NCBI RefSeq assembly: GCF_027947535.2
Contig: NZ_JAAGKO020000008.1
Location: forward strand, 147,068-211,067
DNA: 64,000 bases
Direction: 5' to 3'
From: Streptantibioticus silvisoli
GTDB taxonomy: Bacteria > Actinomycetota > Actinomycetes > Streptomycetales > Streptomycetaceae
Below the pieces are notes generated by a model that saw only the letters and a program-made list of their open reading frames with translations, ran no database searches and was not told where the DNA came from. The translations under genes and the position numbers were made by a program. Positions 44,452-54,200 of this stretch are shown here, piece after piece; position 1 is the stretch's first letter, and each line of letters begins with the position of its first letter.

Positions 44452-45030
44452 TCAGCGCAGGCGGGCCATGAGGGCGTGCTCGACCAGCGTGATGAGCGTG
44501 GTCTTCGCCTCGGCGCGGTGCCGGGCGTCGGTGATCATGATGGGGGTCTCCGGCCCGATCTGCAGGGCCTCGCGCACCTCGTCCGGGCTGTACGCCTGGT
44601 TGCCGTCGAAGCCGTTGAGGGCGATGACGAAGGGCAGGCCGGAGTTCTCGAAGTAGTCGACGGCGGGGAAGCAGTCGGCGAGTCTGCGGGTGTCGACCAG
44701 CACGACGGCGCCGATGGCGCCGCGCACCAGGTCGTCCCACATGAACCAGAAGCGGTCCTGGCCGGGGGTGCCGAAGAGATAGAGGATCAGGTCCTCGTCG
44801 AGCGTGATGCGGCCGAAGTCCATGGCCACCGTCGTGGTGGTCTTGTCCGGCGCGTGCGTCAGGTCGTCGATCCCCGCGGACGCGGAAGTCATCACGGCTT
44901 CGGTGCGCAGCGGGTTGATCTCCGATACGGCACCGACGAACGTGGTCTTGCCCACGCCGAAGCCGCCCGCCACCACGATCTTCGCGGAGGTGGTGGAGCG
45001 GGCTGCACCGCTAGAGCTTGCGAAGTCCAC
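44452..45030 (-). CDS. cvnD2: Conservon GTPase CvnD (second conservon)
   Basis: This 192-aa Ras-like small GTPase is the last gene of a conservon. The P-loop is GGFGVGKTT, the switch II region is LFGTPGQDRFWFM, and LNGFDGN stands in for the NKxD motif. It lacks a lipidation site. CvnD is thought to act with the kinase-like CvnA, the roadblock protein CvnB and the DUF742 protein CvnC in a membrane-linked switch. Its start overlaps the cvnC end by 20 bp. A central tract is nearly identical in DNA to the other cvnD (about 44690-44855). Confidence 0.93.
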   Translation of the reverse strand: MDFASSSGAARSTTSAKIVVAGGFGVGKTTFVGAVSEINPLRTEAVMTSASAGIDDLTHAPDKTTTTVAMDFGRITLDEDLILYLFGTPGQDRFWFMWDDLVRGAIGAVVLVDTRRLADCFPAVDYFENSGLPFVIALNGFDGNQAYSPDEVREALQIGPETPIMITDARHRAEAKTTLITLVEHALMARLR

Positions 45031-45676
45031 TGAGCACCCTTTCGAGCAGTGTCACGTCTGGCAGTCCGCCGGCGGCTTCGTCGCCACCGGGCTGGTGGAT
45101 GGCGACGAAGCCGGCCTCCGCCAGGTCGGCGACGAGGATTCGGGCGACGCCGAGGGGGATGGAGAGAAGAGCCGACACCTCCGCCACCGACTTGACCTCT
45201 TGGCACAGGTGGCAGATGCGCTGGTGTTCCGGCAGCGCGCCGCTCAACTGGTCCGGGTCGGCGGTGGTGGACACCAAGGCCTCAAGGGCCAGTTGGTAGC
45301 GCGGCCGGGTCCGTCCGCCGGTCATGGCGTACGGTCGTACCAACGGCTGATGATCGGAGCCTACCGGGCTCAGACGGTCCTCGTGACCGTCGTGCCCGCC
45401 CCTGGACGGGATGTGCGGCTCGATCCGCGGAGCCGCCGGCCGGGGCGTCTCCGCGGTGGCGTGCGGGGCCGGGGGGACCGGCGGGGCGACGGGCGCGGGT
45501 TCGGGGCGGACGCTGCCGCGCTCCGGTTCCCGGTACGGCGCCGGCCGTTCCGGTTCCGGTGGCGTGCCGCCCTCCGCCGGTGCCCGGTTGCTCGGTGCCG
45601 ACGGGAAGTTGAACCGCTTGAGCGGCGCTTGCTGCTGCGGATCGCCGTAGGGATGTCCGCCAGGGGGCATTGCCAC
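45011..45676 (-). CDS. cvnC2: Conservon DUF742 protein CvnC (second conservon)
   Basis: This 221-aa protein has about 115 Pro-rich N-terminal residues, then the DUF742 domain (VRPYAMTGGRTRPRYQLALE, CQEVKSVAEVSALLSIPLGV), which is winged-helix-like and ends LLERVLSGLRKL. The GTG at 45676 was chosen because GGAGGAGG lies just upstream; an ATG two codons later is also possible. Compared with the 135-aa paralogue at 50299, the extra length is all in the Pro-rich arm. It overlaps cvnD by 20 bp. Confidence 0.88.
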   Translation of the reverse strand: MAMPPGGHPYGDPQQQAPLKRFNFPSAPSNRAPAEGGTPPEPERPAPYREPERGSVRPEPAPVAPPVPPAPHATAETPRPAAPRIEPHIPSRGGHDGHEDRLSPVGSDHQPLVRPYAMTGGRTRPRYQLALEALVSTTADPDQLSGALPEHQRICHLCQEVKSVAEVSALLSIPLGVARILVADLAEAGFVAIHQPGGDEAAGGLPDVTLLERVLSGLRKL

Positions 45677-45808
45677 GTTTCCTCCTCCAGCTGGGCCGGT
45701 GACCGGTTCCTCCGTCGGCCCCTCGGGCCGCGACGCGTCCCCGAACCATACGGTCCGGCGACGCATCAACGCACACCCGCCCGGCAGTTGAGCCCGTTTG
45801 GTGGTGAA

Positions 45809-46222
45809 CTATCCGAGCAGGCTGCCTTGGAGTTCGGCGCGCAGGTCGGGGGTCAGGACGGTGCCGGCGCGGTCGACGAGGAGGGCCATCTCGTAGCCGA
45901 CGAGGCCGATGTCGCATTCGGGGTGGGCGAGTACGGCGAGGGAGGAGCCGTCGGAGACGCTCATGATGAACATGAAGCCGCGTTCCATCTCCACGACGGT
46001 CTGGTTGACGTTGCCGCCTTCGAAGATGCGGGAGGCTCCCGCGGTCAGGGAGGTCAGTCCGGAGGCGACGGCGGCGAGCTGGTCGGCGCGGTCGCGGGGG
46101 AAGCCGTCGGACATGGCCAGCAGCAGGCCGTCGGCGGAGACGACCACCGTGTGGGACACACCGGGGGTGTTGTCCACGAAGTTGGTGATCAACCAGTTCA
46201 GATTCTGTGCCGCCTGGCTCAT
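45809..46222 (-). CDS. cvnB2: Conservon roadblock/LC7 protein CvnB (second conservon)
   Basis: This 137-aa roadblock/LC7 protein (SQAAQNLNWLITNFVDNTPG...VLTPDLRAELQ) is expected to dimerise and regulate the CvnD GTPase. The ATG at 46222 is used; a TTG at 46231, three codons earlier, has the better-spaced ribosome site (AGGAG, 6 bp). The protein and its whole DNA sequence are identical to the copy at 50812-51225, including all third codon positions. That is striking beside diverged cvnA and cvnC neighbours. Confidence 0.93.
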   Translation of the reverse strand: MSQAAQNLNWLITNFVDNTPGVSHTVVVSADGLLLAMSDGFPRDRADQLAAVASGLTSLTAGASRIFEGGNVNQTVVEMERGFMFIMSVSDGSSLAVLAHPECDIGLVGYEMALLVDRAGTVLTPDLRAELQGSLLG

Positions 46223-46234
46223 CGGACTCAACTA
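45809..46234. repeat. 426-bp direct repeat, copy 1 (cvnB2)
   Basis: This stretch is base-for-base identical to 50812-51237, an offset of 5003. Identity ends abruptly at both sides: one base before the cvnB stop on the left, and after the cvnA stop codon on the right. I compared the two copies line by line and found no mismatch. Confidence 0.95.
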
Positions 46235-49200
46235 GCGCTCCTGGTGGTTGGGGCCGGGGCCCTGGCTGTCAGTCGGGGAGGAATGCCCATCGGTTGCGGC
46301 GTCGGGACCGGCCTCGCGTCCCTGCCGCACGCCGCGGCGCAGGCTGTTGAGCCTGCCGCCGACGTCCCGCGGGTCCCGGGAGACCAGCGGACCGCTCTGT
46401 GGGGTCTGCTGTGCGGCCCCGGCGACGAGGTTCGCCCTCGGGACCCGCTGCGGCAGACCTGAGGGGGTGACCCCGCCTGCCTTCGGTTCACGGGCCTGCC
46501 CGGCCCGCTGCCACAGTTCGTTGTTCACCGACCGCCCGTCGGCGGCGCCCTGTCCTCCCTGCTCGGCCTGCTCGGCTGGTGCGCCGTCCTGCCCGCGGGC
46601 CGCCGCGGCCGACGGCCATGGCTGCTCACGGTGCGCCGGACCGGCGTCCGGCGCGTCGTAGCCTACGCGTTCCGGCGCCGCTGGCAATGGCTCGGGACCG
46701 GGCGGTGGCTGCTGGGGGAGGACGGACCAGGGGTCCTGCGGATAGCCGGGGTCCCAGTCCTGGTGGCCGCCGGACGCCCCGGGATGAACGTACTCGGTTT
46801 CCGGTGCCGGCCGCCCGACGGGGGTGATCATTTCGCCAGGTCCCGCGGTGGTCGCCGGGTGGACCGGGTAGCCCGGGTCGTAGCCGCTCTCCAGCGCCCG
46901 CTGCCCCGGTGTGAAGCCCCCGTAGGGGTCCACCGGGTATCCGGCGCCCTGCCCGGCCCCCGGAAAGCTCTGCTCAACGCTTTGCGCGGAGCGACCGTCC
47001 ACGGCCCTGTGCTCCCCGAACGGCACCGGGCCGGGACCGGAGGACCGGCGCTCTCCCGCGGCCGCCTCCAGGGCCGCCCTACGGCCTTCCAGGCGCAACG
47101 AGCGGCCGACCGGGTGCAACTCCGCCGCCCCGGCCGGAACTTCGTAGCGCAGGTCGTCGAATCCCAGCTGCTCCGCGGTGAGTTGACCGGATTCGTAGGC
47201 CCCCGCCGGGTGCTCGGGCACGATCCGCGAGACGGTGAAGTCGCCCTCCTGCTGATCGCCGCCGTGCGTGATCGGCTCCGGCAGCATCACCAGCGAGGTG
47301 GTGCCGGCCTGCTCGCCCGACGGACGCAGCTGCACCTTGATCCCGTGCCGGCCCGCCAGCCGGCCCACCACGAACAGGCCCATCCGCTGCGAGACCGCCG
47401 CGTCCACCGTGGGCGGCTCGGCCAGCTTGTGGTTGATGTCGGCGAAGTCCTCGGCGGTCAGCCCGATGCCCATGTCGTGGATCTCCACCACGATCCGCCC
47501 GTCCGGCAGCCGGGTGGCGGTCACCTTGACCCGGGTGTGCGGCGAGGAGAAGGACGTGGCGTTCTCCAGCAGCTCCGCCAGCAGGTGCACCAGGTCGGTC
47601 ACCGCCGTGCCGTGGATCTCGCCCGCCGGCACCCCGGAGATCTCGATCCGCTCGTAGCTCTCCACCTCCGAGGCCGCCGCGCGCAGCACGTCCACCAGCG
47701 GCACCGGCCGGTTCCACTGCCGCCCGGCCTCCTCGCCGGCCAGCACCAGCAGGTTCTCGCCGTTGCGCCGCATGCGGGTGGCCAGGTGGTCCAGCCGGAA
47801 CAGGCTCGCCAGCTGGTCGGGGTCGGCCTCGTTGTTCTCCAGGTCGGTGATCAGCGCCAGCTGCCGCTGGATCAGGCCCTGGTTGCGCAGGCTGAGGTTG
47901 GTGAAGATCGCGTTGACGTTGCCGCGCAGCATCGCCTGCTCGGCGGCCAGCCGCACCGCCTCGCGGTGCACCTGGTCGAACGCCCTGGCCACCTCGCCGA
48001 TCTCGTCGGCGGAGGTGATCGGGATCGGCTCCACCCGGGTGTCGACCCGGCCCGGTTGTGGCCGCGACAACTGCTCCACCAGCGCCGGCAGCCGCCGGTG
48101 GGCCACCTCCAGCGCCGCACCGCGCAGCTCACGCATGCCGTTGCTCATCGACCGCGCCATCCAGCTGGCCACCGCGAACGCGGCCAGCACGCCCAGCAGC
48201 ACCACCGCGGCGTCGGTGACCGCGTCCCGCCTGGCACCGGCCGCGATCGAGGCGGCGTCGCGCTCGGCCCGCCCCGCCAGCTGGTCCTCCACCGAGTGGT
48301 AGGCGCCGAACGCCAGGGTGGAGGACGCCATCCAGCTGTCGGCGGTGATGCCATGCGCCTTCAGCGTGCTGTCCGGCAGCCCGGCGGCGATCGCCTGGAG
48401 CATCGCGACCCGGCCCGGCGGGGTCACGTACGTCTTCCCGGCCGCCCGCGCCGCGGCCCGTGCCGCGTTCTGCTCGGCGTCACCGCGGTTGGCGGCGTCC
48501 TGGTTCGCCCTGGTCAGCAGCGCCATGTCCTGCGGGGTGCCGCCGCCGCTGAACTCCTCGAGCGCGATGTTCTCCAGGTACGCGTAGGAGGCCAGCGCCG
48601 TCAGCTGGGATGTGCGCACCGATGACGGAACGTTCCTCTCCACCAGCACGGCGGTGCCGATCGACCGGGTCAGCGACTCGGCGCCCTTGGTCAGCGACAT
48701 CGCGTACAGCGTGCGGCCGTAGCCGGTGAGGTTGTCGGTGCCGAAGCCCAGCTCGTTGGCGAACTCCGACAGCGGATGCTGGATGGCGGTGTACGCCTCC
48801 TCGGTGCGCACCCCGGGCAGTGCGGCGGTGTACGCCGCCTTGCGCAGCGCCGGCAGTCCGGCCTCGGCCTTGCGGAACCCGGCCAGCCGGCGCCGCAGGT
48901 CGGCGGAGTCCGGCATCCGCGCCGCCGCGGCGTCGAACGTCCTGGCCGCCGCGTCGGTGGCCGCGCGCGCGGTGCCCACCTGCGCGCTGTGCGGGTCGCC
49001 GGCCAGCAGCGGCACCGCGGTCAGGTCGCGTTCCTCCATCAGCGCGTTGCCGTAGGAGGTGGCGGCCCGCACCAACTGCGCGGTGCGCACCGCGTCGTCG
49101 GCCTGCCGCCAGCGCTGCACGCTGCTGTCGACGTTGAAGCCGCCGACCACCAGGGCCACGATCACCGGCACCAGCGCGATGGCGATCAGCCGGGTGCGCA

Positions 49201-49342
49201 CCCGCCAACTGCGCGGGGACCACCGGCCGGGCGCGCGGCCGGCCGGGACGGCCGCCTCGGCGGCTTCCTGGTCGCGGCCGGGCGGGGTGAAGTTCCCCCG
49301 AGCCGGACGCACCGGGCCGGAACCCGTTCGCGTCTTACTCAC
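46232..49342 (-). CDS. cvnA2: Conservon sensor kinase-like protein CvnA (second conservon)
   Basis: This 1036-aa membrane protein has TM1 (about 51-70), an extracellular nitrate-sensor-like helical domain (about 75-370), TM2 (about 377-397) and a HAMP segment (to about 465). A DHp-like helix follows (RLDHLATRMRRNGENLLVLAG, His near 519), then a HATPase domain (about 575-690; LLENATSFSS, IHDMGIGLT, GLFVVGRLAGRHG). The last 340 residues are Pro/Gly/Gln-rich and disordered. No response regulator is nearby; CvnA is believed to signal through CvnB-D. The GTG start has 337 bp of upstream spacer, so this conservon has its own promoter. Confidence 0.92.
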   Translation of the reverse strand: MSKTRTGSGPVRPARGNFTPPGRDQEAAEAAVPAGRAPGRWSPRSWRVRTRLIAIALVPVIVALVVGGFNVDSSVQRWRQADDAVRTAQLVRAATSYGNALMEERDLTAVPLLAGDPHSAQVGTARAATDAAARTFDAAAARMPDSADLRRRLAGFRKAEAGLPALRKAAYTAALPGVRTEEAYTAIQHPLSEFANELGFGTDNLTGYGRTLYAMSLTKGAESLTRSIGTAVLVERNVPSSVRTSQLTALASYAYLENIALEEFSGGGTPQDMALLTRANQDAANRGDAEQNAARAAARAAGKTYVTPPGRVAMLQAIAAGLPDSTLKAHGITADSWMASSTLAFGAYHSVEDQLAGRAERDAASIAAGARRDAVTDAAVVLLGVLAAFAVASWMARSMSNGMRELRGAALEVAHRRLPALVEQLSRPQPGRVDTRVEPIPITSADEIGEVARAFDQVHREAVRLAAEQAMLRGNVNAIFTNLSLRNQGLIQRQLALITDLENNEADPDQLASLFRLDHLATRMRRNGENLLVLAGEEAGRQWNRPVPLVDVLRAAASEVESYERIEISGVPAGEIHGTAVTDLVHLLAELLENATSFSSPHTRVKVTATRLPDGRIVVEIHDMGIGLTAEDFADINHKLAEPPTVDAAVSQRMGLFVVGRLAGRHGIKVQLRPSGEQAGTTSLVMLPEPITHGGDQQEGDFTVSRIVPEHPAGAYESGQLTAEQLGFDDLRYEVPAGAAELHPVGRSLRLEGRRAALEAAAGERRSSGPGPVPFGEHRAVDGRSAQSVEQSFPGAGQGAGYPVDPYGGFTPGQRALESGYDPGYPVHPATTAGPGEMITPVGRPAPETEYVHPGASGGHQDWDPGYPQDPWSVLPQQPPPGPEPLPAAPERVGYDAPDAGPAHREQPWPSAAAARGQDGAPAEQAEQGGQGAADGRSVNNELWQRAGQAREPKAGGVTPSGLPQRVPRANLVAGAAQQTPQSGPLVSRDPRDVGGRLNSLRRGVRQGREAGPDAATDGHSSPTDSQGPGPNHQER

Positions 49343-49595
49343 TCGACCAACAACCTCTCGGTACCGGCACAGCGGCGTGCCGGATTCCTACTCGCCGGTT
49401 CACCGATTGCAGCATGGTCCGGCGGTCTTTCCAAACGTCTGGTCAAGGCTCCCGGGCCGGTCCGGCCGGCGGGGCAAATGCGGACGCAAGGGAAAGCGGA
49501 GGGCGAAATCCGGGGCGGTCGTCAGCGGTGCGGAATCGCCCATGTGCTAACGGTGCCGGCGATGTGGAGATTCTCTGTCGAAACGTTATGAAGAA

Positions 49596-49633
49596 GCGGA
49601 CCGGCCGTGTGTCGAAGGACACAGCCGGTCCGC
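49596..49633 (-). terminator. Terminator of first conservon
   Basis: GCGGACCGGC pairs with GCCGGTCCGC and TGTGTC with GACACA inside, giving a 16-bp interrupted stem with a small loop. On the minus strand it is followed by TTCTTCATAACG. It lies 47 bp after cvnD1 and isolates the two conservons. Confidence 0.8.
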
Positions 49634-49679
49634 CCGCGCGCGCAACCGTCTTCCGCGCGCCGCCTTCCGTCGTACGGGG

Positions 49680-50318
49680 TTACTTCAGCCGCGCCAGCAG
49701 CGCGTGCTCGACCAGCGAGATCAGCGTGGTCTTCGCCTCGGCGCGGTGCCGCGCGTCGGTCACCATGATCGGGGTCTCCGGCCCGATCTGCAGCGCCTCG
49801 CGCACTTCCTCCGGGCTGTACGGCTGGTACCCCTCGAAGCCGTTCAGCCCGATGACGAAGGGCAGGCCGGAGTTCTCGAAGTAGTCCACCGCCGGGAAGC
49901 AGTCGGCGAGCCTGCGGGTGTCGACCAGCACGACGGCGCCGATGGCGCCGCGCACCAGGTCGTCCCACATGAACCAGAAGCGGTCCTGGCCGGGGGTGCC
50001 GAACAGATAGAGGATCAGATCGTCGTCGAGCGTGATGCGGCCGAAGTCCATGGCCACCGTCGTGGTGGTCTTGTCGGCCACCTTGCTCAGGTCGTCGATC
50101 CCGGCCGACGCCGCCGTCATCACCGCCTCGGTGCGCAGCGGGTTGATCTCCGACACCGATCCGACGAAGGTCGTCTTGCCCACGCCGAACCCGCCGGCCA
50201 CCACGATCTTGGCCGACGTGGTGGTGCGCGCGGCCTGCTGCCCGTACGCCTGGGCCGGCGCGTAGCCCTGCCCGTACGGGTCCGCGGCCGCCGGCGGCCT
50301 AGAGCTTGCGAAGTCCAC
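49680..50318 (-). CDS. cvnD1: Conservon GTPase CvnD (first conservon)
   Basis: This 212-aa small GTPase has the P-loop GGFGVGKTT, switch II LFGTPGQDRFWFM and LNGFEGY. It differs from the other copy mainly in a 20-residue longer N-terminus (PYGQGYAPAQAYGQQ) and scattered changes. The stretch around 49911-50080 differs from the other cvnD by only a few bases. Its start overlaps cvnC1 by 20 bp. Confidence 0.93.
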   Translation of the reverse strand: MDFASSRPPAAADPYGQGYAPAQAYGQQAARTTTSAKIVVAGGFGVGKTTFVGSVSEINPLRTEAVMTAASAGIDDLSKVADKTTTTVAMDFGRITLDDDLILYLFGTPGQDRFWFMWDDLVRGAIGAVVLVDTRRLADCFPAVDYFENSGLPFVIGLNGFEGYQPYSPEEVREALQIGPETPIMVTDARHRAEAKTTLISLVEHALLARLK

Positions 50319-50706
50319 TGAGCACCCTCTCCAGCAAAGTCACGTCGGGCTGTCCGCCGGCCTCCGTACCGCCCGGCTGGTGAATCGCCACCATTCCCGC
50401 CTCGGCCAGGTCGGCCACCAGGATGCGGGCCACTCCCAGCGGGATCGCCAGCAGCGCCGAGATCTCCGCCACCGACTTGATCTCCTGGCACAGGTGGCAG
50501 ATCCGCTGGTGCTCGGGCAGCAGCCCGCCGTAGCTCGACTGGTCCACCGACGTGCTCACCAGCGCCTCGATGGCCAGCTGGTAGCGGGGCCGGGTGCGGC
50601 CACCGGTCATGGCGTACGGCCGTACCAGCGGCTGATCGCCCTCGCCCCCGTACGGCATGTGGTGAGGACTGCCGTACGGGCCGGGCGAGACGGGTGGCGG
50701 GGTCAT
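50299..50706 (-). CDS. cvnC1: Conservon DUF742 protein CvnC (first conservon)
   Basis: This 135-aa protein has a short Pro/Gly/His N-terminus and a complete DUF742 domain (RPYAMTGGRTRPRYQLAIEA, CQEIKSVAEISALLAIPLGV). It is the normal compact form, unlike the 221-aa paralogue. It is separated from cvnB1 by 105 bp and overlaps cvnD1. Confidence 0.92.
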   Translation of the reverse strand: MTPPPVSPGPYGSPHHMPYGGEGDQPLVRPYAMTGGRTRPRYQLAIEALVSTSVDQSSYGGLLPEHQRICHLCQEIKSVAEISALLAIPLGVARILVADLAEAGMVAIHQPGGTEAGGQPDVTLLERVLSGLRKL

Positions 50707-50811
50707 GGAAAGGCCCTCCGAGCTGTTACGGGAACGGGACCGGTCGTGGGATGGGGGAGATGGATCGGCGATACGTGCACGGGTGGGGCCGTCCCGGGTG
50801 GTGGCGTCGAG

Positions 50812-51225
50812 CTATCCGAGCAGGCTGCCTTGGAGTTCGGCGCGCAGGTCGGGGGTCAGGACGGTGCCGGCGCGGTCGACGAGGAGGGCCATCTCGTAGC
50901 CGACGAGGCCGATGTCGCATTCGGGGTGGGCGAGTACGGCGAGGGAGGAGCCGTCGGAGACGCTCATGATGAACATGAAGCCGCGTTCCATCTCCACGAC
51001 GGTCTGGTTGACGTTGCCGCCTTCGAAGATGCGGGAGGCTCCCGCGGTCAGGGAGGTCAGTCCGGAGGCGACGGCGGCGAGCTGGTCGGCGCGGTCGCGG
51101 GGGAAGCCGTCGGACATGGCCAGCAGCAGGCCGTCGGCGGAGACGACCACCGTGTGGGACACACCGGGGGTGTTGTCCACGAAGTTGGTGATCAACCAGT
51201 TCAGATTCTGTGCCGCCTGGCTCAT
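50812..51225 (-). CDS. cvnB1: Conservon roadblock/LC7 protein CvnB (first conservon)
   Basis: This 137-aa roadblock/LC7 protein is identical in protein and DNA to the copy at 45809-46222. The ATG at 51225 is used; the TTG three codons earlier again has the better-placed AGGAG. It follows cvnA1 with its start just after the cvnA1 stop, so the two are coupled. Because CvnB is the same in both conservons, the two kinases must share an identical roadblock partner. Confidence 0.93.
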   Translation of the reverse strand: MSQAAQNLNWLITNFVDNTPGVSHTVVVSADGLLLAMSDGFPRDRADQLAAVASGLTSLTAGASRIFEGGNVNQTVVEMERGFMFIMSVSDGSSLAVLAHPECDIGLVGYEMALLVDRAGTVLTPDLRAELQGSLLG

Positions 51226-51237
51226 CGGACTCAACTA
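50812..51237. repeat. 426-bp direct repeat, copy 2 (cvnB1)
   Basis: This stretch is identical to 45809-46234. The flanking bases differ at once (GAG versus GAA on the left, TAACG versus TAGCG on the right), so the identity covers exactly the cvnB gene plus the end of cvnA. Confidence 0.95.
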
Positions 51238-54200
51238 ACGCTCCTGCTGGTGAGTGGTACCGCTGCGGTAATCGTTGGGCTCGGGCCCGTCGGCCCGGCC
51301 GGCACCGGCGGTCCGGCCCTGCTGGATGCCGCGGCGAAGGTTGGTCAGCCGCCCGCGCACGTCATCGGGCGCGCGCGAGACCTGGGGACCGGTCTGCGGG
51401 GTCTGCTGCGCGGCCCCGGCGACGAGGTTCGCCCTCGGGACCCGGCGCGGCAGACCGGAAGGGGTGATGCCGCCGGCGGCCGGCTCGCGCACCTGCTCCG
51501 CGCGCCGCCACCGCTCGTCGTTGGGGGACGCCTGCCACTCCTCGCCCCCGGCGCCGGCGCGTTGCGGCGCCTGCTCCTGCGGGCGCTGCGGTTCGGCGAC
51601 CGGCGCACGCGGCGTCTCGGCCTGCGGGCGCTGCGGCGCGGCCGGCCGCTCCGGGCGGGCGTGCGAGCGGGACGCGGCGGCGCGCAGGCCGCCGAACCCG
51701 GCACCGGCGCCGGAGCCCGCCTCGTCGGGGCGGCCGGGGCCGGCCGGCGGGGCGGGGACCGCACCGGTGTCGTACCCCTGCGCGGGGCCGGCGCCGAAGT
51801 CCTGGCCGGCGCCCTGCTGCGAGTACCCGGCGGCGGGCTGCTGGCCGTAGTCGGGCAGCTCACCGCGGGCGGCGGCCTGCTGGCGGAACCAGTCCGTCTC
51901 CAGCGACTCGAAGATCGGGGAGCGGCCGTCACCGGGCGAGGCGGCCGGCGGCAGCGCCATCGGCTCACCGGCCGACGGCAGTTCGCCGCCTCCCCGGCGC
52001 CCGAAGTTGTCCTGCGGCGCGGAGCGCGGCGTGGGCTGCTGCGGCGCCGGGGCCTGCGGCGGCGCCTGACGGCCGCGCTCGGGCAGCTCCTGCGGGGTGA
52101 CCGCCGGGAACCGCGCCGTGGCGGCGGCGTCCTCGTGCCCGCCGGAACCACGCCCGGCCTCGGCACCGCCGAACGCCTGCGGCTGCTGGGGCTGCGGCTG
52201 CTGGGGCACCGGACCGGCGTCCTGCGGCGACACCGGCCGGCGGCCGCGCGGCCCGAAGACGTCGGACCCGGAACCCGAACCGGTCACCGGCGGCCGCTCG
52301 TCGCGCTGCGGAGCGTTCTGCCGGCCGCCCGGCCCGAAGACGTCGGCACCGGAGCCGGCGTGGAACGGCGCCTGGAACTCGCCGGTGCGCTGGTCGGCCG
52401 GGTAGGCCGCGCCGCCCTGCGGACCGTCCTGGCCCGCGAACGGCGGCCGGCCCTGCGGCTGCCCGCCGGCCGGCGCCCCGCCCATCGGCGAGCGCGGCAC
52501 CCGCGGCTGCGGGGAACCGGTCGGCGGCCGGAAGAACTCACCGGTGGTCGAGTCCTGCGACGGCCGCTGCGCACCCGGCGCCTGCTGGCCCGGGATGCCC
52601 TGCTGACCGGCCGGCCAGCCCTCCTGCTGGGCGGCGAACTCCTCCTGGCCGCGCGGCGCGTGCCGCGGACCGGACGCCGGGGCCGGCCGGCCCTGCGGGT
52701 TGAAGAACTGGTCGCTGCCACCGGGACGGCGGCCCTCACCGTGGAAGTCCGGACGCTCGAACTGCGCGGTGCTGTCGGTACCGCGCACGTCGTCGTGACC
52801 GCGCGGCACGTCGGGGCCGCGGCCCTCGGGCTGCGCCCAGCTGGTGGCGGGACGCTCGTCCTGCGCGGCCGGCTGCGGGTCGCGGCGCGGCTGGCGGGTC
52901 GGCAGCCCGGTGCCGCGCTGCTGCGGCTTGCCGCGGTCCCCGGCGGACGGCCCCGCGGCGCCGGGCAGCGCCGGACGCGGTTCGGCGCCCTCGACCTGGC
53001 CGCGGCCCTCGGCGGCCGCCGCGCCCAACTGCTGGGCGGCGCGGCCGATGGCCGGCCCGGCCGGTGCCCCCTGGAGTCCGGGACCGCCCACCGCCCGCTT
53101 GCCCTGCGGTCCGGCCGGGCCCTTGGCGCCGCCCTGGGTCAGGTCGACCGGCAGCATCACCAGCGCGGTGGTGCCGCCGGAGTCCGACGGGCGCAGCTGG
53201 ATGCGGATGCCGTGCCGCAGCGACAGGCGGCCGACCACGAACAGGCCCATGCGGCGCGAGACCGACACGTCCACGGTCGGCGGGTTGGCCAGCCGCTCGT
53301 TGGTGTCGGCCAGGTCCTCCGGGGACAGCCCGATGCCGGTGTCGTGGATCTCGATCAGCACCCGCCCGTCGGGCAGCGCGTGCCCGGTGACCCGCACCTT
53401 GGTCTGCGGCGAGGAGAACGACGTGGCGTTCTCCAGCAGCTCGGCGAGCAGGTGGACGAGGTCGTTGACGACCCGGCCGGCCACCTCGGTCGGCGGCACC
53501 TGGGTCAGCTCGATGCGTTCGTACTGCTCCACCTCGGAGGCGGCGGCGCGCAGCACGTCGACCAGCGGGACCGGGCGGGTCCACCGGCGGCCCGGCTCCT
53601 CACCGGCGAGGACCAGCAGGTTCTCACCGTTGCGGCGCATGCGGGTGGCGAGGTGGTCGAGCTTGAAGAGGTTGGACAGCTGGTCGGGGTCGGCCTCGCG
53701 GCTCTCCAGCTCGGAGATGAGCGACAGCTGGCGCTGGATGAGGCCCTGGCTGCGGCGCGAGAGGTTGGTGAACATCGCGTTGACGTTGCCCCGCAGCAGC
53801 GCCTGCTCGGCGGCCAGCCGGACCGCCTCGCGGTGCACGTCGTCGAAGGCGCGGGCCACCCGGCCGATCTCGTCGCGGGTGTTGATGCCGATCTCGGCGA
53901 CCGAGGTGTCCAGGTCCTGCGGGTCGGACTCCGACAGCTGCTTGACCAGGTCCGGCAGCCGCTTCTGCGCGACCTCCTGCGCGGTGTCCTGCAACCGGCG
54001 CAGCGAGCGGATCATCGAGCGGGCCACCACGAAGGCGCCGATCAGCGAGATGCCCAGCACCAGCAGGATCAGCGCGCCGTTGATGGCCGCGTCGCGCTGG
54101 GCGGAGGAGCGCAGGGTCAGCGCCCGCTGCTGCATCTGCTCCAGCAGTTCGGCCTGGATGCGGGACATCTCCTGCATCTTGGTGTCCGCCTCGTCGTACC

